From Actinoplanes auranticolor (GTDB lineage: Bacteria; Actinomycetota; Actinomycetes; Mycobacteriales; Micromonosporaceae), in assembly GCF_018332655.1 (NCBI RefSeq), contig NZ_BOQL01000036.1, positions 81,738 through 145,737 of the forward strand: a DNA stretch of 64,000 bases, given 5' to 3'. The position numbers were made by a program, and so were the translations under genes. Positions 57,092 through 64,000 of the stretch are shown here, in pieces. The notes beneath the pieces are model-generated. The model did not search any database. It was not told the origin of the DNA and saw nothing but the letters and a program-made list of their open reading frames with translations. Every line of letters begins with the position of its first letter. The first letter of the stretch is position 1.

Positions 57092-58920
57092 GTCTCGCCA
57101 AGGAGCTCGATCTGGCCGTGCGGGATGCGTTGGCCGCGGTGCGGGCCGGGGATCCCGATGCCGGGGCCGAGCTGGCCGAGTTGCGGCGCGGGCAGCTGAC
57201 CCGGCCCTCGGTGGTGCTCGTCGGGGAGACCAAGCGGGGCAAGAGCTCACTGCTCAACGCCCTGCTCGGCGTACCGGATCTGTCGCCCGTGGATGCCGCC
57301 GTCGCGACCGCCACCTACCTGCACTTCTCACCCGGGCCGTTGTCCGCGGTCGCGTACGTGCCCGGCGCGAGTGAGCCGGTCGACGTGGATCCGGCGCAGC
57401 TGGCCGTCTGGGCCACCGGACGGGAGATGCCCGGCGGTGGCCGCGCGCCACGCCGCATCGAGGTGACCCATCCCGCGCCGCTGCTGCAGTACGTCAGCCT
57501 GCTGGACACTCCCGGCGTCGGGGGCGTGGACCCGGCGCACACCACTGTCGCCCTGAACGCGGTCGAGCGGGCCACCGCGCTGCTGTTCGTCGCCGATGCC
57601 TCGGCGCCGCTGTCGCAGCCGGAGCTGGAGTTCCTCGTCGCGGCCAGCGCGCGGGTCGACGCCGTGGTCTTCGCGCTGACCAAGGTGGACGCCTATCCGG
57701 GGTGGCGGCGGATCGCCGACGACAACCGGGCGTTGCTGCGGGCCCGGGCCCCGCGTTTCGCCGACGCGCCCTGGTTCGCGGTGTCGGCGCGGCTGGCCGA
57801 GCTGGCCCGCACGGTGCCCGCCGGGGAACAGGCCGCGCTGGTGGACGCGTCGCGGATCGCCGAGTTGCAACACGCCCTGGTGGAGCTGGCCGGGCGGGGC
57901 CATCAGCTGCAGCTGGCCAACGTGCTGCGGGCCGCGCGCGGGGAACTGGCCCGGCTGGAGGCGGCCGCGGCCGCCCGGGTGCAGGCCAGCGAGGCCGATC
58001 CGGCCCAGGTCGCCCGGGTACGGGCCCAGCGTTCCGCGCTGGCGGCCCGTAAGCGCACCGAGTCGCGGCAGTGGTCGCTGCTGCTGAGCACCGAGACCCA
58101 GCGGGCCCGGGTCGAGGTCGTCGGCATGCTGCGGACCCGGATCGCCGGCGTGCAGCAGGACTTCAGCGCCCGCATCGACGCCTCCCGGGGCGCGGCGCTG
58201 GACGCGCTGCCCGATCGGCTCGACACCGAGCTGCAGGCGGTGGCGGTGCGGCTGTCCGACGATCTGCAGGCCACGTTCCGGCAGGTCGGTGAGCGGATCC
58301 TGGCACAGGTCTTCGACGCCGACGAACTGGCCGAGGTGCTGGACCGGCTCAACGCGACGCTGCGGCACGCGCTGGCGGCCAGCCCGCCGCGTGACGGCGC
58401 CGGGGACAACCTGCTGGTCGCGCTGTCCGCCGGCGGGATCGCCTTCATGGCCGGGCGCGGGGCGATGTTCGGGGCGTCGCTGTTCGGGGTGGGCGGCGCC
58501 GTCGCCGGCGGGCTGCTCGTGCCGGTCGCCGGGCTCGGCCTGGGGCTGGCGGCCGGCGGGTACGTGCTGTACCGGCGGCGGGTGCAGAACGACCGCCAGC
58601 AGGCCCGGGCGTGGCTGCGCGACGTGCTCGCCGAGGCCCGCGCGGCGCTGTCGGACGAGATCTCGTACCGCTTCACCGACCTGCAGTACGCCCTCAGCGT
58701 CGCCGTCGACGACGCGGTCGAGCGGCGGCTGCGGGAGCTCGACGCGCACATCGCCGACATCGACGCCGCCGCGGCCGAGGACGCCGCCGGCCGCGCGAAA
58801 CGGCGCAGCGCGGCCACCGCGGAACTGTCCGCGGTCCGCGCCCAGATCAGGCAGGTTGACGAGGTGCTCACCCGGGCACGGTCGCTGACCCCCGCACCCG
58901 CCGATGAGGAGGCGACATGA
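57088..58920 (+). CDS. Dynamin-like GTPase (second of pair, with membrane hairpin)
   Basis: A 610-residue GTPase: G1 VLVGETKRGKSSLLNALLGV near residue 45, G3 SLLDTPGVGGVDPAHTTVAL, G4 FALTKVDAY. Coiled helices follow (RVQASEADPAQVARVRAQRS). A hydrophobic hairpin (GGIAFMAGRGAMFGASLFGV, GGAVAGGLLVPVAGLGLGLA) near 455-505 is the likely membrane paddle or anchor. GTG overlaps the first GTPase stop (GTGA). It probably forms a heteromer with the first GTPase. Confidence 0.9.
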   Translation: MSLAKELDLAVRDALAAVRAGDPDAGAELAELRRGQLTRPSVVLVGETKRGKSSLLNALLGVPDLSPVDAAVATATYLHFSPGPLSAVAYVPGASEPVDVDPAQLAVWATGREMPGGGRAPRRIEVTHPAPLLQYVSLLDTPGVGGVDPAHTTVALNAVERATALLFVADASAPLSQPELEFLVAASARVDAVVFALTKVDAYPGWRRIADDNRALLRARAPRFADAPWFAVSARLAELARTVPAGEQAALVDASRIAELQHALVELAGRGHQLQLANVLRAARGELARLEAAAAARVQASEADPAQVARVRAQRSALAARKRTESRQWSLLLSTETQRARVEVVGMLRTRIAGVQQDFSARIDASRGAALDALPDRLDTELQAVAVRLSDDLQATFRQVGERILAQVFDADELAEVLDRLNATLRHALAASPPRDGAGDNLLVALSAGGIAFMAGRGAMFGASLFGVGGAVAGGLLVPVAGLGLGLAAGGYVLYRRRVQNDRQQARAWLRDVLAEARAALSDEISYRFTDLQYALSVAVDDAVERRLRELDAHIADIDAAAAEDAAGRAKRRSAATAELSAVRAQIRQVDEVLTRARSLTPAPADEEAT

Positions 58921-59546
58921 GCGACGAGCACGGCTGGCCGGATTTTCCGCATGCCGACGGCCACGACGACCACGGTGACCGGCACGACGCCGGTGTCCAT
59001 GACGAGCCGGTGGGCGGGACCGACAGCCCGTTCCACGACGACCTGTTCGGTCCCGGCGACCCGCACGAGCCGGGCTTCGACGCGCAGGAGCTGGACGCCG
59101 GGCAGGAGCTGGACGCCGGGCACGGCCCGGGCGGGACGCACGACGCCGCCGGGGCCGGCTGGGACGATCACGAGCCGGGCACCGGCCACGACGATGCGGC
59201 CGGCGCCGCGGTCGTGGACGTGACCGACGGGCACGGCATGGGCCCGGTCGGCGCGGATCCGGACGCGGCGCTGGACGTCGAGCAGGTCAGCGTCTTCCCG
59301 CCGGTCGTCGACGTGGGGCCGCTGCCCGAGCCGGTCGACGGCTTCCCGTGGATCGACACCGGCAGCCTCGGGCTCTACCACTCCGGGCTGGTCGAGGCGG
59401 CGCCCGCCGAGCCGGTGGCGGCGCAGGACCTGGCCGCCTACGCCGCCGAGGACCTGCCGCCGGGCGCCGACCCGTGGGCCGCGCTGGCCGAATCCGACGA
59501 CCCGGCCACCAGCGCCCTGGCCAAGTGGTGGCACCCGGAGACCTGA
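58917..59546 (+). CDS. Acidic Asp/His/Gly-rich protein of the dynamin operon
   Basis: A 209-residue protein with a strongly acidic, low-complexity first half (HADGHDDHGDRHDAGVHDEP, then two copies of ELDAGQ/ELDAGH) and a more ordered second half (VSVFPPVVDVGPLPEPVDGF, PWIDTGSLGLYHSGLVEAAP, DPWAALAESDDPATSALAKW). ATG overlaps the GTPase stop (ATGA). No family is recognised. His/Asp richness suggests divalent-metal or calcium binding; it may regulate the dynamin pair. Confidence 0.8.
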   Translation: MSDEHGWPDFPHADGHDDHGDRHDAGVHDEPVGGTDSPFHDDLFGPGDPHEPGFDAQELDAGQELDAGHGPGGTHDAAGAGWDDHEPGTGHDDAAGAAVVDVTDGHGMGPVGADPDAALDVEQVSVFPPVVDVGPLPEPVDGFPWIDTGSLGLYHSGLVEAAPAEPVAAQDLAAYAAEDLPPGADPWAALAESDDPATSALAKWWHPET

Positions 59547-59715
59547 CCTCACCGGCGATCGTCCCCAGGGCGGCTCCCAGCAGGGCGTTCCACACCGGGA
59601 TGGCGAACATCGGCGGGAAATCGGCGTCTCCCAGCGACGTAGCTGTACCCCGAGACGACCCTGAGATGGCATCATCAGCGCGCCGTCCCCCGCCTTCCGC
59701 CCTGGAGCCACCCTG

Positions 59716-61083
59716 ATGACCGCCAGCACCGTCCCGGTGAGCAACCGGCGTGAACGTACCGGCTGGTACTTCTACGACTGGGCGATGTCCGCCTTCTCCA
59801 CCACCGTGATCACGGTCTTCCTCGGGCCGTTCCTGACCAGCGTCACCGAGCAGGCCGCCGGGTGCGCGCTGGGCGCCGACGAGTGCGACGCGCGGGTGCA
59901 CCCGCTGGGCATCAGCATCGCGGCCGGTTCCTACTTCCCGTACCTGGTGTCGCTGTCGGTGCTACTGACGGTGTTCGTGCTGCCGGTGATGGGTGCGGTC
60001 GCCGACCGGGCCGAACGCAAGAAGCCGCTGCTGGCCGCGGCGGCGTTCCTCGGTTCCGGGGCGACGATCGCGATGGCGTTCGTGACCGGCGAGCGGTACC
60101 TGCTGGGCGGGCTGCTGTTCATCGTGGCCAACATCGCCTTCGGGGCGTCGGTGGTGGTCTACAACTCGTTCCTGCCGCGGCTGGCCGGGCCCGACGAACG
60201 CGACAAGGTGTCCAGCCGGGGCTGGGCGCTGGGCTATCTCGGCGGCGGTGTGCTGCTGCTGCTCAACCTGGGCGTGGTCACCTGGCTCACCATCGAGGGC
60301 GACGACCAGCGGACCCTGGACCTGGCCCGCTGGTGCATCGTGTCGGCCGGGGTGTGGTGGGCGGTGTTCACGCTGGTGCCGCTGCGCCGGCTGCGTGAGC
60401 ACCCCAGCGCCGAGGCCGGTACGGCGGGCGGCAACGTGCTCACCGACGGTTTCCGCCAGCTCGGCCGGACCGTGCGTAGCCTGCGGACGTACCCGTTGAC
60501 GTTGTTCTTCCTGCTCGCGTTCCTGATCTACAACGACGGCATCCAGACGGTCATCGCCCTGGCCAGCCAGTTCGGCACCGAGGAGCTGAAGCTGGAGCAG
60601 AGCGCGCTGATCGTGACGATCCTGATCGTGCAGTTCCTGGCGTTCGGCGGGGCGCTGCTGCTGGGCGCGGTGGCCGAGCGGATCGGTGCGCGCAAGACGG
60701 TGCTGATCGCCCTGGTGGGCTGGCTCGGGGTCATCCTGGCGGCGTTCTGGCTGCCCGAGGGTGAGCCGTTGCCGTTCATGCTGCTGGGCGTGGCCATCGG
60801 CCTGGTCATGGGTGGCAGCCAGGCGCTGAGCCGCTCGCTGTTCAGCCAGCTGATCCCCGACGGCCGTGAGGGCGAGTACTACGGCTTCTACGAGATCAGC
60901 GACAAGGGCACGAGCTGGCTGGGGCCGCTGGCCTTCGGGCTGGTGTTCCAGCTGACCAACAGCTACCGCATCGGGCTCGTGTCGCTGGTGGTGTTCTTCA
61001 TCGTCGGTGGCATCCTGCTGGCGATGGTGCCGATGCGCCGGGCCATCGTCGCGGCCGGCAACACGCCGCCGCGGCTGCTCTGA
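59716..61083 (+). CDS. UMF1/Atg22-like MFS transporter
   Basis: A 455-residue protein with about 12 membrane helices. The start TGWYFYDWAMSAFSTTVITV has the YDWANSAF-type signature of the UMF1/Atg22 branch; GAVADRAERKKPLLAAAAFL is the loop 2-3 motif, VYNSFLPRLAGPDERDKVSS is also family-typical. Yeast Atg22 exports amino acids from the vacuole; the bacterial substrate is unknown. The GntR gene follows after 18 bases. Confidence 0.9.
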   Translation: MTASTVPVSNRRERTGWYFYDWAMSAFSTTVITVFLGPFLTSVTEQAAGCALGADECDARVHPLGISIAAGSYFPYLVSLSVLLTVFVLPVMGAVADRAERKKPLLAAAAFLGSGATIAMAFVTGERYLLGGLLFIVANIAFGASVVVYNSFLPRLAGPDERDKVSSRGWALGYLGGGVLLLLNLGVVTWLTIEGDDQRTLDLARWCIVSAGVWWAVFTLVPLRRLREHPSAEAGTAGGNVLTDGFRQLGRTVRSLRTYPLTLFFLLAFLIYNDGIQTVIALASQFGTEELKLEQSALIVTILIVQFLAFGGALLLGAVAERIGARKTVLIALVGWLGVILAAFWLPEGEPLPFMLLGVAIGLVMGGSQALSRSLFSQLIPDGREGEYYGFYEISDKGTSWLGPLAFGLVFQLTNSYRIGLVSLVVFFIVGGILLAMVPMRRAIVAAGNTPPRLL

Positions 61084-61101
61084 GGCGACCCGGGGGCTGT
61101 G

Positions 61102-61464
61102 GTGGACATCGTGATCGACGCGGATTCGGCGGTGCCGCCGTACGAGCAGGTGCGGGTGCGGATCGCGGAGCTGGCCGCCGGGGGTGCGCTGGCGGCCGGC
61201 GCGAAGCTGCCGCCGGTGCGGCAGCTCGCCACCGATCTGGGCCTGGCCGCGAACACCGTCGCCCGGGCCTACCGGGAGCTGGAGCAGGCCGGGCTGGTCG
61301 AGACGCGGGGCCGGGCCGGCACGGTGGTCACGGCCCGGGCCGCGCGGACGCCGGTGGCAGCCCAGCAGGCCGCGCAACGCTACGCCGAGCAGGTCACCGC
61401 GCTGGGCCTGAGCCCGCAGGCGGCACTGGAGCTGGTCCGGGCCGCGCTCGGGGCGGCCGGCTGA
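61102..61464 (+). CDS. GntR-family regulator (YtrA-like, short)
   Basis: A 120-residue protein: VDIVIDADSAVPPYEQVRVR, IAELAAGGALAAGAKLPPVR, QLATDLGLAANTVARAYREL, EQAGLVETRGRAGTVVTA. The winged helix is complete and the effector domain is only about 40 residues, as in the YtrA subgroup that usually controls transporters. GTG at 61102 or 61099. Probably cotranscribed with the UMF1 gene. Confidence 0.88.
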   Translation: MDIVIDADSAVPPYEQVRVRIAELAAGGALAAGAKLPPVRQLATDLGLAANTVARAYRELEQAGLVETRGRAGTVVTARAARTPVAAQQAAQRYAEQVTALGLSPQAALELVRAALGAAG

Positions 61465-61465
61465 G

Positions 61466-62455
61466 CTACTGCATGGCCGTGCGGTGCGGATGGGAGTACG
61501 ACACCGGGCACGTGAAGATCCACAGGGAGTAGCCGCGGCCGATGACCACGCCGGTCGGGCCGCTCGCCGGGTGCAGCGAGGAGTACGCGGGCTCGCCGGC
61601 GTCCTCGACCGGCCGCCAGCTGAACGTCTCGTGGTCCCACTCGGCGCCGGCCGCGCACAGCAGCAGCCGCATCGCCGCGCCGCACTGCTCGCAGTCCATC
61701 GGCCGGGGGTCGTTCAGGCTCCAGTCGGCGTGCCCGCCGACCTTCCAGCCGTCGGCGATGGACAGCGCGAACGAGTAGAGCCCGTCGTCCCACGCGCACA
61801 CCCGTTCGGCCAGGTCGCCGGGCAGCAGGTCGACGTACGGGAACTCGCGCACCTGTTCGGGGTGCAGCACGCACGGCTCGGGCAGGTAGTCGTCGTGCAC
61901 GACCAGCGGCTGCGGCGGCGCGGCCAGCACCTCGGTGACCGCGCCGGCGCGCCGCCAGCGCAGGTGCACCCGCGGGCAGTACTCCAGGTCCTCATGGTCC
62001 AGCGGGCACCACAGCACCTGCAGCAGGTCGGTGCCCTCCGGGCCGGGCAGCCCCGGCACGTCACGCCGGTACAGCTGGGCCACCGGGATCATCGCGATCG
62101 GCTCCCGGGTCAGCTGCTGCGGCGCGGCCACGTCCAGGTCGGGCAGCGCGGCGCGTTCCTCGTCGGTGATCCGCAGCTGCTCCCCGCGCGGGGTCCGCGC
62201 CCAGGCCGCGGCGAGCAGCTCGCGCCAGCGGCGCACGTCGTGGAGATACTGCGGGGTCTCGGTGTCGTGCCGGCCGTCGGTGCACATCGGCCACGGCTCG
62301 CCGGCCGGCCACAGCAGCGGGCCGCCCACGGAGCTGTCGGTGACGCCGGGGCGGCCCGGCCGCGGATGCAGCCGGGTCGCGGTCTTCGCGTACGCGCGCA
62401 GCCCCGGAAAGAGCGCGGTGACGTCGACGGGTCGCGGTGGCGTGGTCCGGGTCAT
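61466..62455 (-). CDS. DUF1963/YwqG-like hypothetical protein
   Basis: A 329-residue protein: SSVGGPLLWPAGEPWPMCTD, IPVAQLYRRDVPGLPGPEGT, DLLQVLWCPLDHEDLEYCPR, SLNDPRPMDCEQCGAAMRLL and the ending SYSHPHRTAMQ. GGxPxWPxGExWP plus LLxxxWCP is the YwqG-type pattern, and CEQCG resembles a zinc knuckle. ATG follows ACGGAG and overlaps the stop of the upstream small gene (ATGA). Function unknown. Confidence 0.75.
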   Translation of the reverse strand: MTRTTPPRPVDVTALFPGLRAYAKTATRLHPRPGRPGVTDSSVGGPLLWPAGEPWPMCTDGRHDTETPQYLHDVRRWRELLAAAWARTPRGEQLRITDEERAALPDLDVAAPQQLTREPIAMIPVAQLYRRDVPGLPGPEGTDLLQVLWCPLDHEDLEYCPRVHLRWRRAGAVTEVLAAPPQPLVVHDDYLPEPCVLHPEQVREFPYVDLLPGDLAERVCAWDDGLYSFALSIADGWKVGGHADWSLNDPRPMDCEQCGAAMRLLLCAAGAEWDHETFSWRPVEDAGEPAYSSLHPASGPTGVVIGRGYSLWIFTCPVSYSHPHRTAMQ

Positions 62456-62682
62456 GGCAGCTCCGTTCTCGGCCGGCCGCGCAGCACGAGGATGTGCCAC
62501 AGGTATTTACACAGCTGAAGGGATGCCGGGTCGGTGGCGCGGCGGGCGGCGTGGCCGATGGCCGCGGCGTCGATCAGCTGCGGACCCAGGCTACGGGCCA
62601 GCGCGGCCGCTTCGGGGCCCCGCAGGTCGTCGGGGCAGTCCCGCCAGGCACCACCAGTTCTTCGCCCGGTACCGGGCAACAA
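62452..62682 (-). CDS. Small hypothetical protein coupled to the YwqG-like gene
   Basis: A 76-residue frame: AALARSLGPQLIDAAAIGHA, ARRATDPASLQLCKYLWHIL, VLRGRPRTELP. The stop overlaps the next ATG (ATGA), which argues for real translation. The first 25 residues look non-native, so it may be the tail of a longer damaged gene. No family recognised. Confidence 0.45.
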   Translation of the reverse strand: MLPGTGRRTGGAWRDCPDDLRGPEAAALARSLGPQLIDAAAIGHAARRATDPASLQLCKYLWHILVLRGRPRTELP

Positions 62683-62790
62683 TGCGGGTCACGTCGTCGG
62701 TTTCGGCCGTTAGAAACTATCTTTGATCCCATTTTCCCAGCTCAGCAGGTATCCGGAGTGATGTGCTAGTGAAGCCGTTCGACGACGCAG

Positions 62791-62808
62791 ATCGAACACG
62801 TGTTCGAT
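62791..62808. promoter_or_regulatory. LexA-type SOS box
   Basis: ATCGAACACGTGTTCGAT is an 18-base perfect palindrome. Its core CGAACACGTGTTCG fits the Gram-positive LexA consensus CGAAC-RNRY-GTTCG. It lies 28 bases before the first short ORF of the mini-transcript and 110 bases before the terminator. Confidence 0.65.
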
Positions 62809-62818
62809 TCCTGGGCAT

Positions 62819-62935
62819 ATGAAGATCAGGCCGCCGGCGCAAAGGAAGTGCAGTGAACACCGATTTCGCTCTTCGACCGCGGACATCACATTGACGCTAT
62901 TTTGTCCCGGCTTACCGGGCTTTTTGAGAGCATGA
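62819..62935 (+). CDS. Possible SOS-controlled short ORF (38 codons)
   Basis: ATG at 62819 reads MKIRPPAQRKCSEHRFRSST, then ADITLTLFCPGLPGFLRA: a basic N-terminus and a hydrophobic C-terminus. It has no ribosome site. An alternative is GTG at 62853 with AAGGAAG five bases upstream, giving 13 residues (MNTDFALRPRTSH) ending at 62894 before the terminator. Either could be a small toxin-like or regulatory peptide, or the region could be a small RNA. Confidence 0.3.
   Translation: MKIRPPAQRKCSEHRFRSSTADITLTLFCPGLPGFLRA
62904..62926 (+). terminator. Intrinsic terminator with T-run
   Basis: CCCGG (62906-62910), CTTA loop, CCGGG (62915-62919), then CTTTTT (62920-62925). It is the only hairpin with a clear T-run that I found in the window, and ends the transcript that the SOS box would control. 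Confidence 0.6.
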
Positions 62936-63000
62936 GGTTTCGGGGTCGGGCCGCTGCAACCTCCGTGGGCGACCCAGTCGAACCTGCAAAGGATTTCTAC

Positions 63001-63717
63001 ATGCGCAACGCAGACCATGACGGCATGAAGACTCCAGCGGAGCGAACGTCACGTCGCCGTAAGCAGCTGCTGGCTGGAGCAGCAGGGCTGGCGGTCGTGC
63101 TGGGTGGCACGACGGTTGCTGCGAGCCAGTGGGGCGGGAACGACGACCCGGCCGCTCCGGTCCAGGCGGCGGACATGGCGACGGCGCCGACGCCCACCGG
63201 GTCTTCCGGATCGGAGCCTACGACGCCGAAACCGACAGCCTCCTCGAAAAAAGCCGCCCCGAAGTCACCGGCGCCGTCCCCGTCACTACCCAAGGACGCC
63301 GCGAAACGCATCGCGGAGGCGCGCGCCGCCGCTGCCAAGGACAGCGTGCCGATTCTGCCGGCCTTGCCAGCGCCTACGGTCGCGGAGATACCGGATGCCG
63401 CGGTCGCGGTACGTGACTCCAAGTCAGTGCCGAAGGACAAGGGCACCATGCGCGTGGTTTCCGCCCGTGGGGACCTCACGGGACAGCGGGAACTCGCCTG
63501 GGTGGCTGACGACGGCGAAAAGGTCGGCAAAGCGCGGTGTTCGCAGACCGTCAGGCTTTCTAACAGTACGGAACCGGAGAAGAAGCAGAACCTGCTCATC
63601 TGCTGGCGCGTGAGTGCAACGAAGAGTGTCTACACGGTCATGGTCGACTTCGACGGCAAGCCCTCCAGGCAGAAGAGTGTGGCCGCTATCGACGCCGAGT
63701 GGAAAAGTCTGGGATGA
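63001..63717 (+). CDS. Membrane-anchored or secreted hypothetical protein
   Basis: A 238-residue protein: basic N-terminus (MKTPAERTSRRRKQLLAGAA), one hydrophobic helix (LLAGAAGLAVVLGGTTVAAS), a Thr/Pro/Ser/Lys linker (TPTGSSGSEPTTPKPTASSK) and an outer domain with two cysteines (VGKARCSQTVRLSNS, NLLICWRVSATKSVYTVMVD). ATG at 63001 has AAAGGA seven bases before it. No family recognised; it is likely exported and disulfide-bonded. Confidence 0.75.
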   Translation: MRNADHDGMKTPAERTSRRRKQLLAGAAGLAVVLGGTTVAASQWGGNDDPAAPVQAADMATAPTPTGSSGSEPTTPKPTASSKKAAPKSPAPSPSLPKDAAKRIAEARAAAAKDSVPILPALPAPTVAEIPDAAVAVRDSKSVPKDKGTMRVVSARGDLTGQRELAWVADDGEKVGKARCSQTVRLSNSTEPEKKQNLLICWRVSATKSVYTVMVDFDGKPSRQKSVAAIDAEWKSLG

Positions 63718-63792
63718 CCTGACTGTGCGCGGCACGAACGCCACAGGTCGTTCGACTGGCCTGCTGTCGCGGTTCTCGGCGGTAGCGTTTGG

Positions 63793-63831
63793 CATCGGGG
63801 GCCTGCGACGACCGGTCGAAGGCCCCCGATG
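63793..63831. terminator. Inverted repeat after the membrane-anchored protein gene
   Basis: CATCGGGGGCC (63793-63803) and GGCCCCCGATG (63821-63831) are a perfect 11-base inverted repeat, 75 bases past the stop. The 17-base loop is long, but the arms are stable. No gene is seen between here and the window end. Confidence 0.5.
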
Positions 63832-64000
63832 GCGACAGACGGTCCCATAGGCGCATTGGGGGCTGCTCGGAGCCGACAGGTGCTCTGCCAAGTACCTCGA
63901 GAGACCGGATCACTCAGGCGCAAACCAGGCAGCGACGTGCCGGGCCGGTTCTTTGCCCGCAAACGGAGCGGGGCTGCCGTCTGAGTGCCCGTCCGGAAAC

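Noticed and set aside
59287..59901. Minus-strand frame containing DFPPMFAIPVWNALLGAALG
   Set aside because: The membrane-like segment is attractive, but it overlaps the acidic protein gene and the UMF1 gene and has no start or family support.
62795..62815. tRNA T-arm-like string GTTCGATTCC
   Set aside because: The flanking bases do not form a T stem and no D or anticodon arm is found; the palindrome around it is better explained as a LexA box.

Overview
The window is a very GC-rich actinobacterial chromosome segment. GTG/TTG starts, four-base ATGA/GTGA stop-start overlaps, several leaderless promoters (a -10 box 6-8 nt before the start codon), ECF sigma factors of the ECF41, ECF42 and SigE groups, a HAIR element and a LAL regulator all fit Actinomycetota. 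A Micromonosporaceae (Actinoplanes-like) host is my best inference, but no rRNA or tRNA is present to prove it.

Layout. 1-6.1 kb: LysR end, an ECF42 sigma factor with its YCII/DGPF partner, a PPOX-fold protein, a rifampicin-monooxygenase-like flavoenzyme, a broken membrane gene and an endonuclease-VII-like HNH gene behind an AT-rich leader. 6.1-12.9 kb: a sulfane-sulfur region made of a persulfide-dioxygenase-like MBL-rhodanese protein, a divergent ArsR-rhodanese sensor, a cysteine desulfurase stub, a frameshifted TusA-like gene, two MFS exporters, a methyltransferase and a glutaredoxin. 13-18.8 kb: an ArsR-SRPBCC fusion, then a tightly overlapping five-gene operon (DoxX, small membrane protein, acyl-CoA-dehydrogenase-like flavoprotein, cytosolic PhnD-like binding protein, radical SAM enzyme with a TusA-like N-terminus). 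This operon is my main candidate for an undescribed pathway. 19-24.8 kb: hypothetical, TetR, SnoaL-like, SDR and LysR genes, with a visible recombination scar near 22.54 kb. 24.8-31.4 kb: a short threonyl-tRNA synthetase paralogue preceded by a threonine-rich leader peptide and competing hairpins (an attenuator), hsp20 with a HAIR box, an anti-anti-sigma gene, an LTA-synthase-like protein, an aldo/keto reductase and KAS III. 31.4-38 kb: small enzymes, ECF41 with its oxidoreductase, an OhrR-hydrolase gene fusion, and a tyrosine recombinase whose start codon lies inside a dif-like palindrome. 38.5-52.3 kb: acyltransferase, two ECF sigma modules, an AraC-VOC-UvrA-like operon, a membrane STAND NTPase, PlsC and DppA. 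52.3-59.5 kb: a LAL regulator opposite a dynamin-pair operon. 59.7-64 kb: UMF1 transporter, GntR, hypothetical genes, a LexA-type palindrome in front of a terminator-bounded mini-transcript, and a membrane-anchored protein.

Two themes recur. First, sulfur chemistry: persulfide sensing, rhodaneses, TusA-like domains, cysteine desulfurase and DoxX are concentrated in 7-19 kb. Second, gene remodelling by small deletions: in-frame fusions (ArsR-SRPBCC, OhrR-hydrolase), frameshifts (GAP-like protein, TusA), truncations (cysteine desulfurase, SDR, TetR) and a decayed second threonyl-tRNA synthetase. Whether those breaks are real or partly sequencing error can only be settled with reads. No CRISPR array, complete insertion sequence, rRNA or tRNA was seen.
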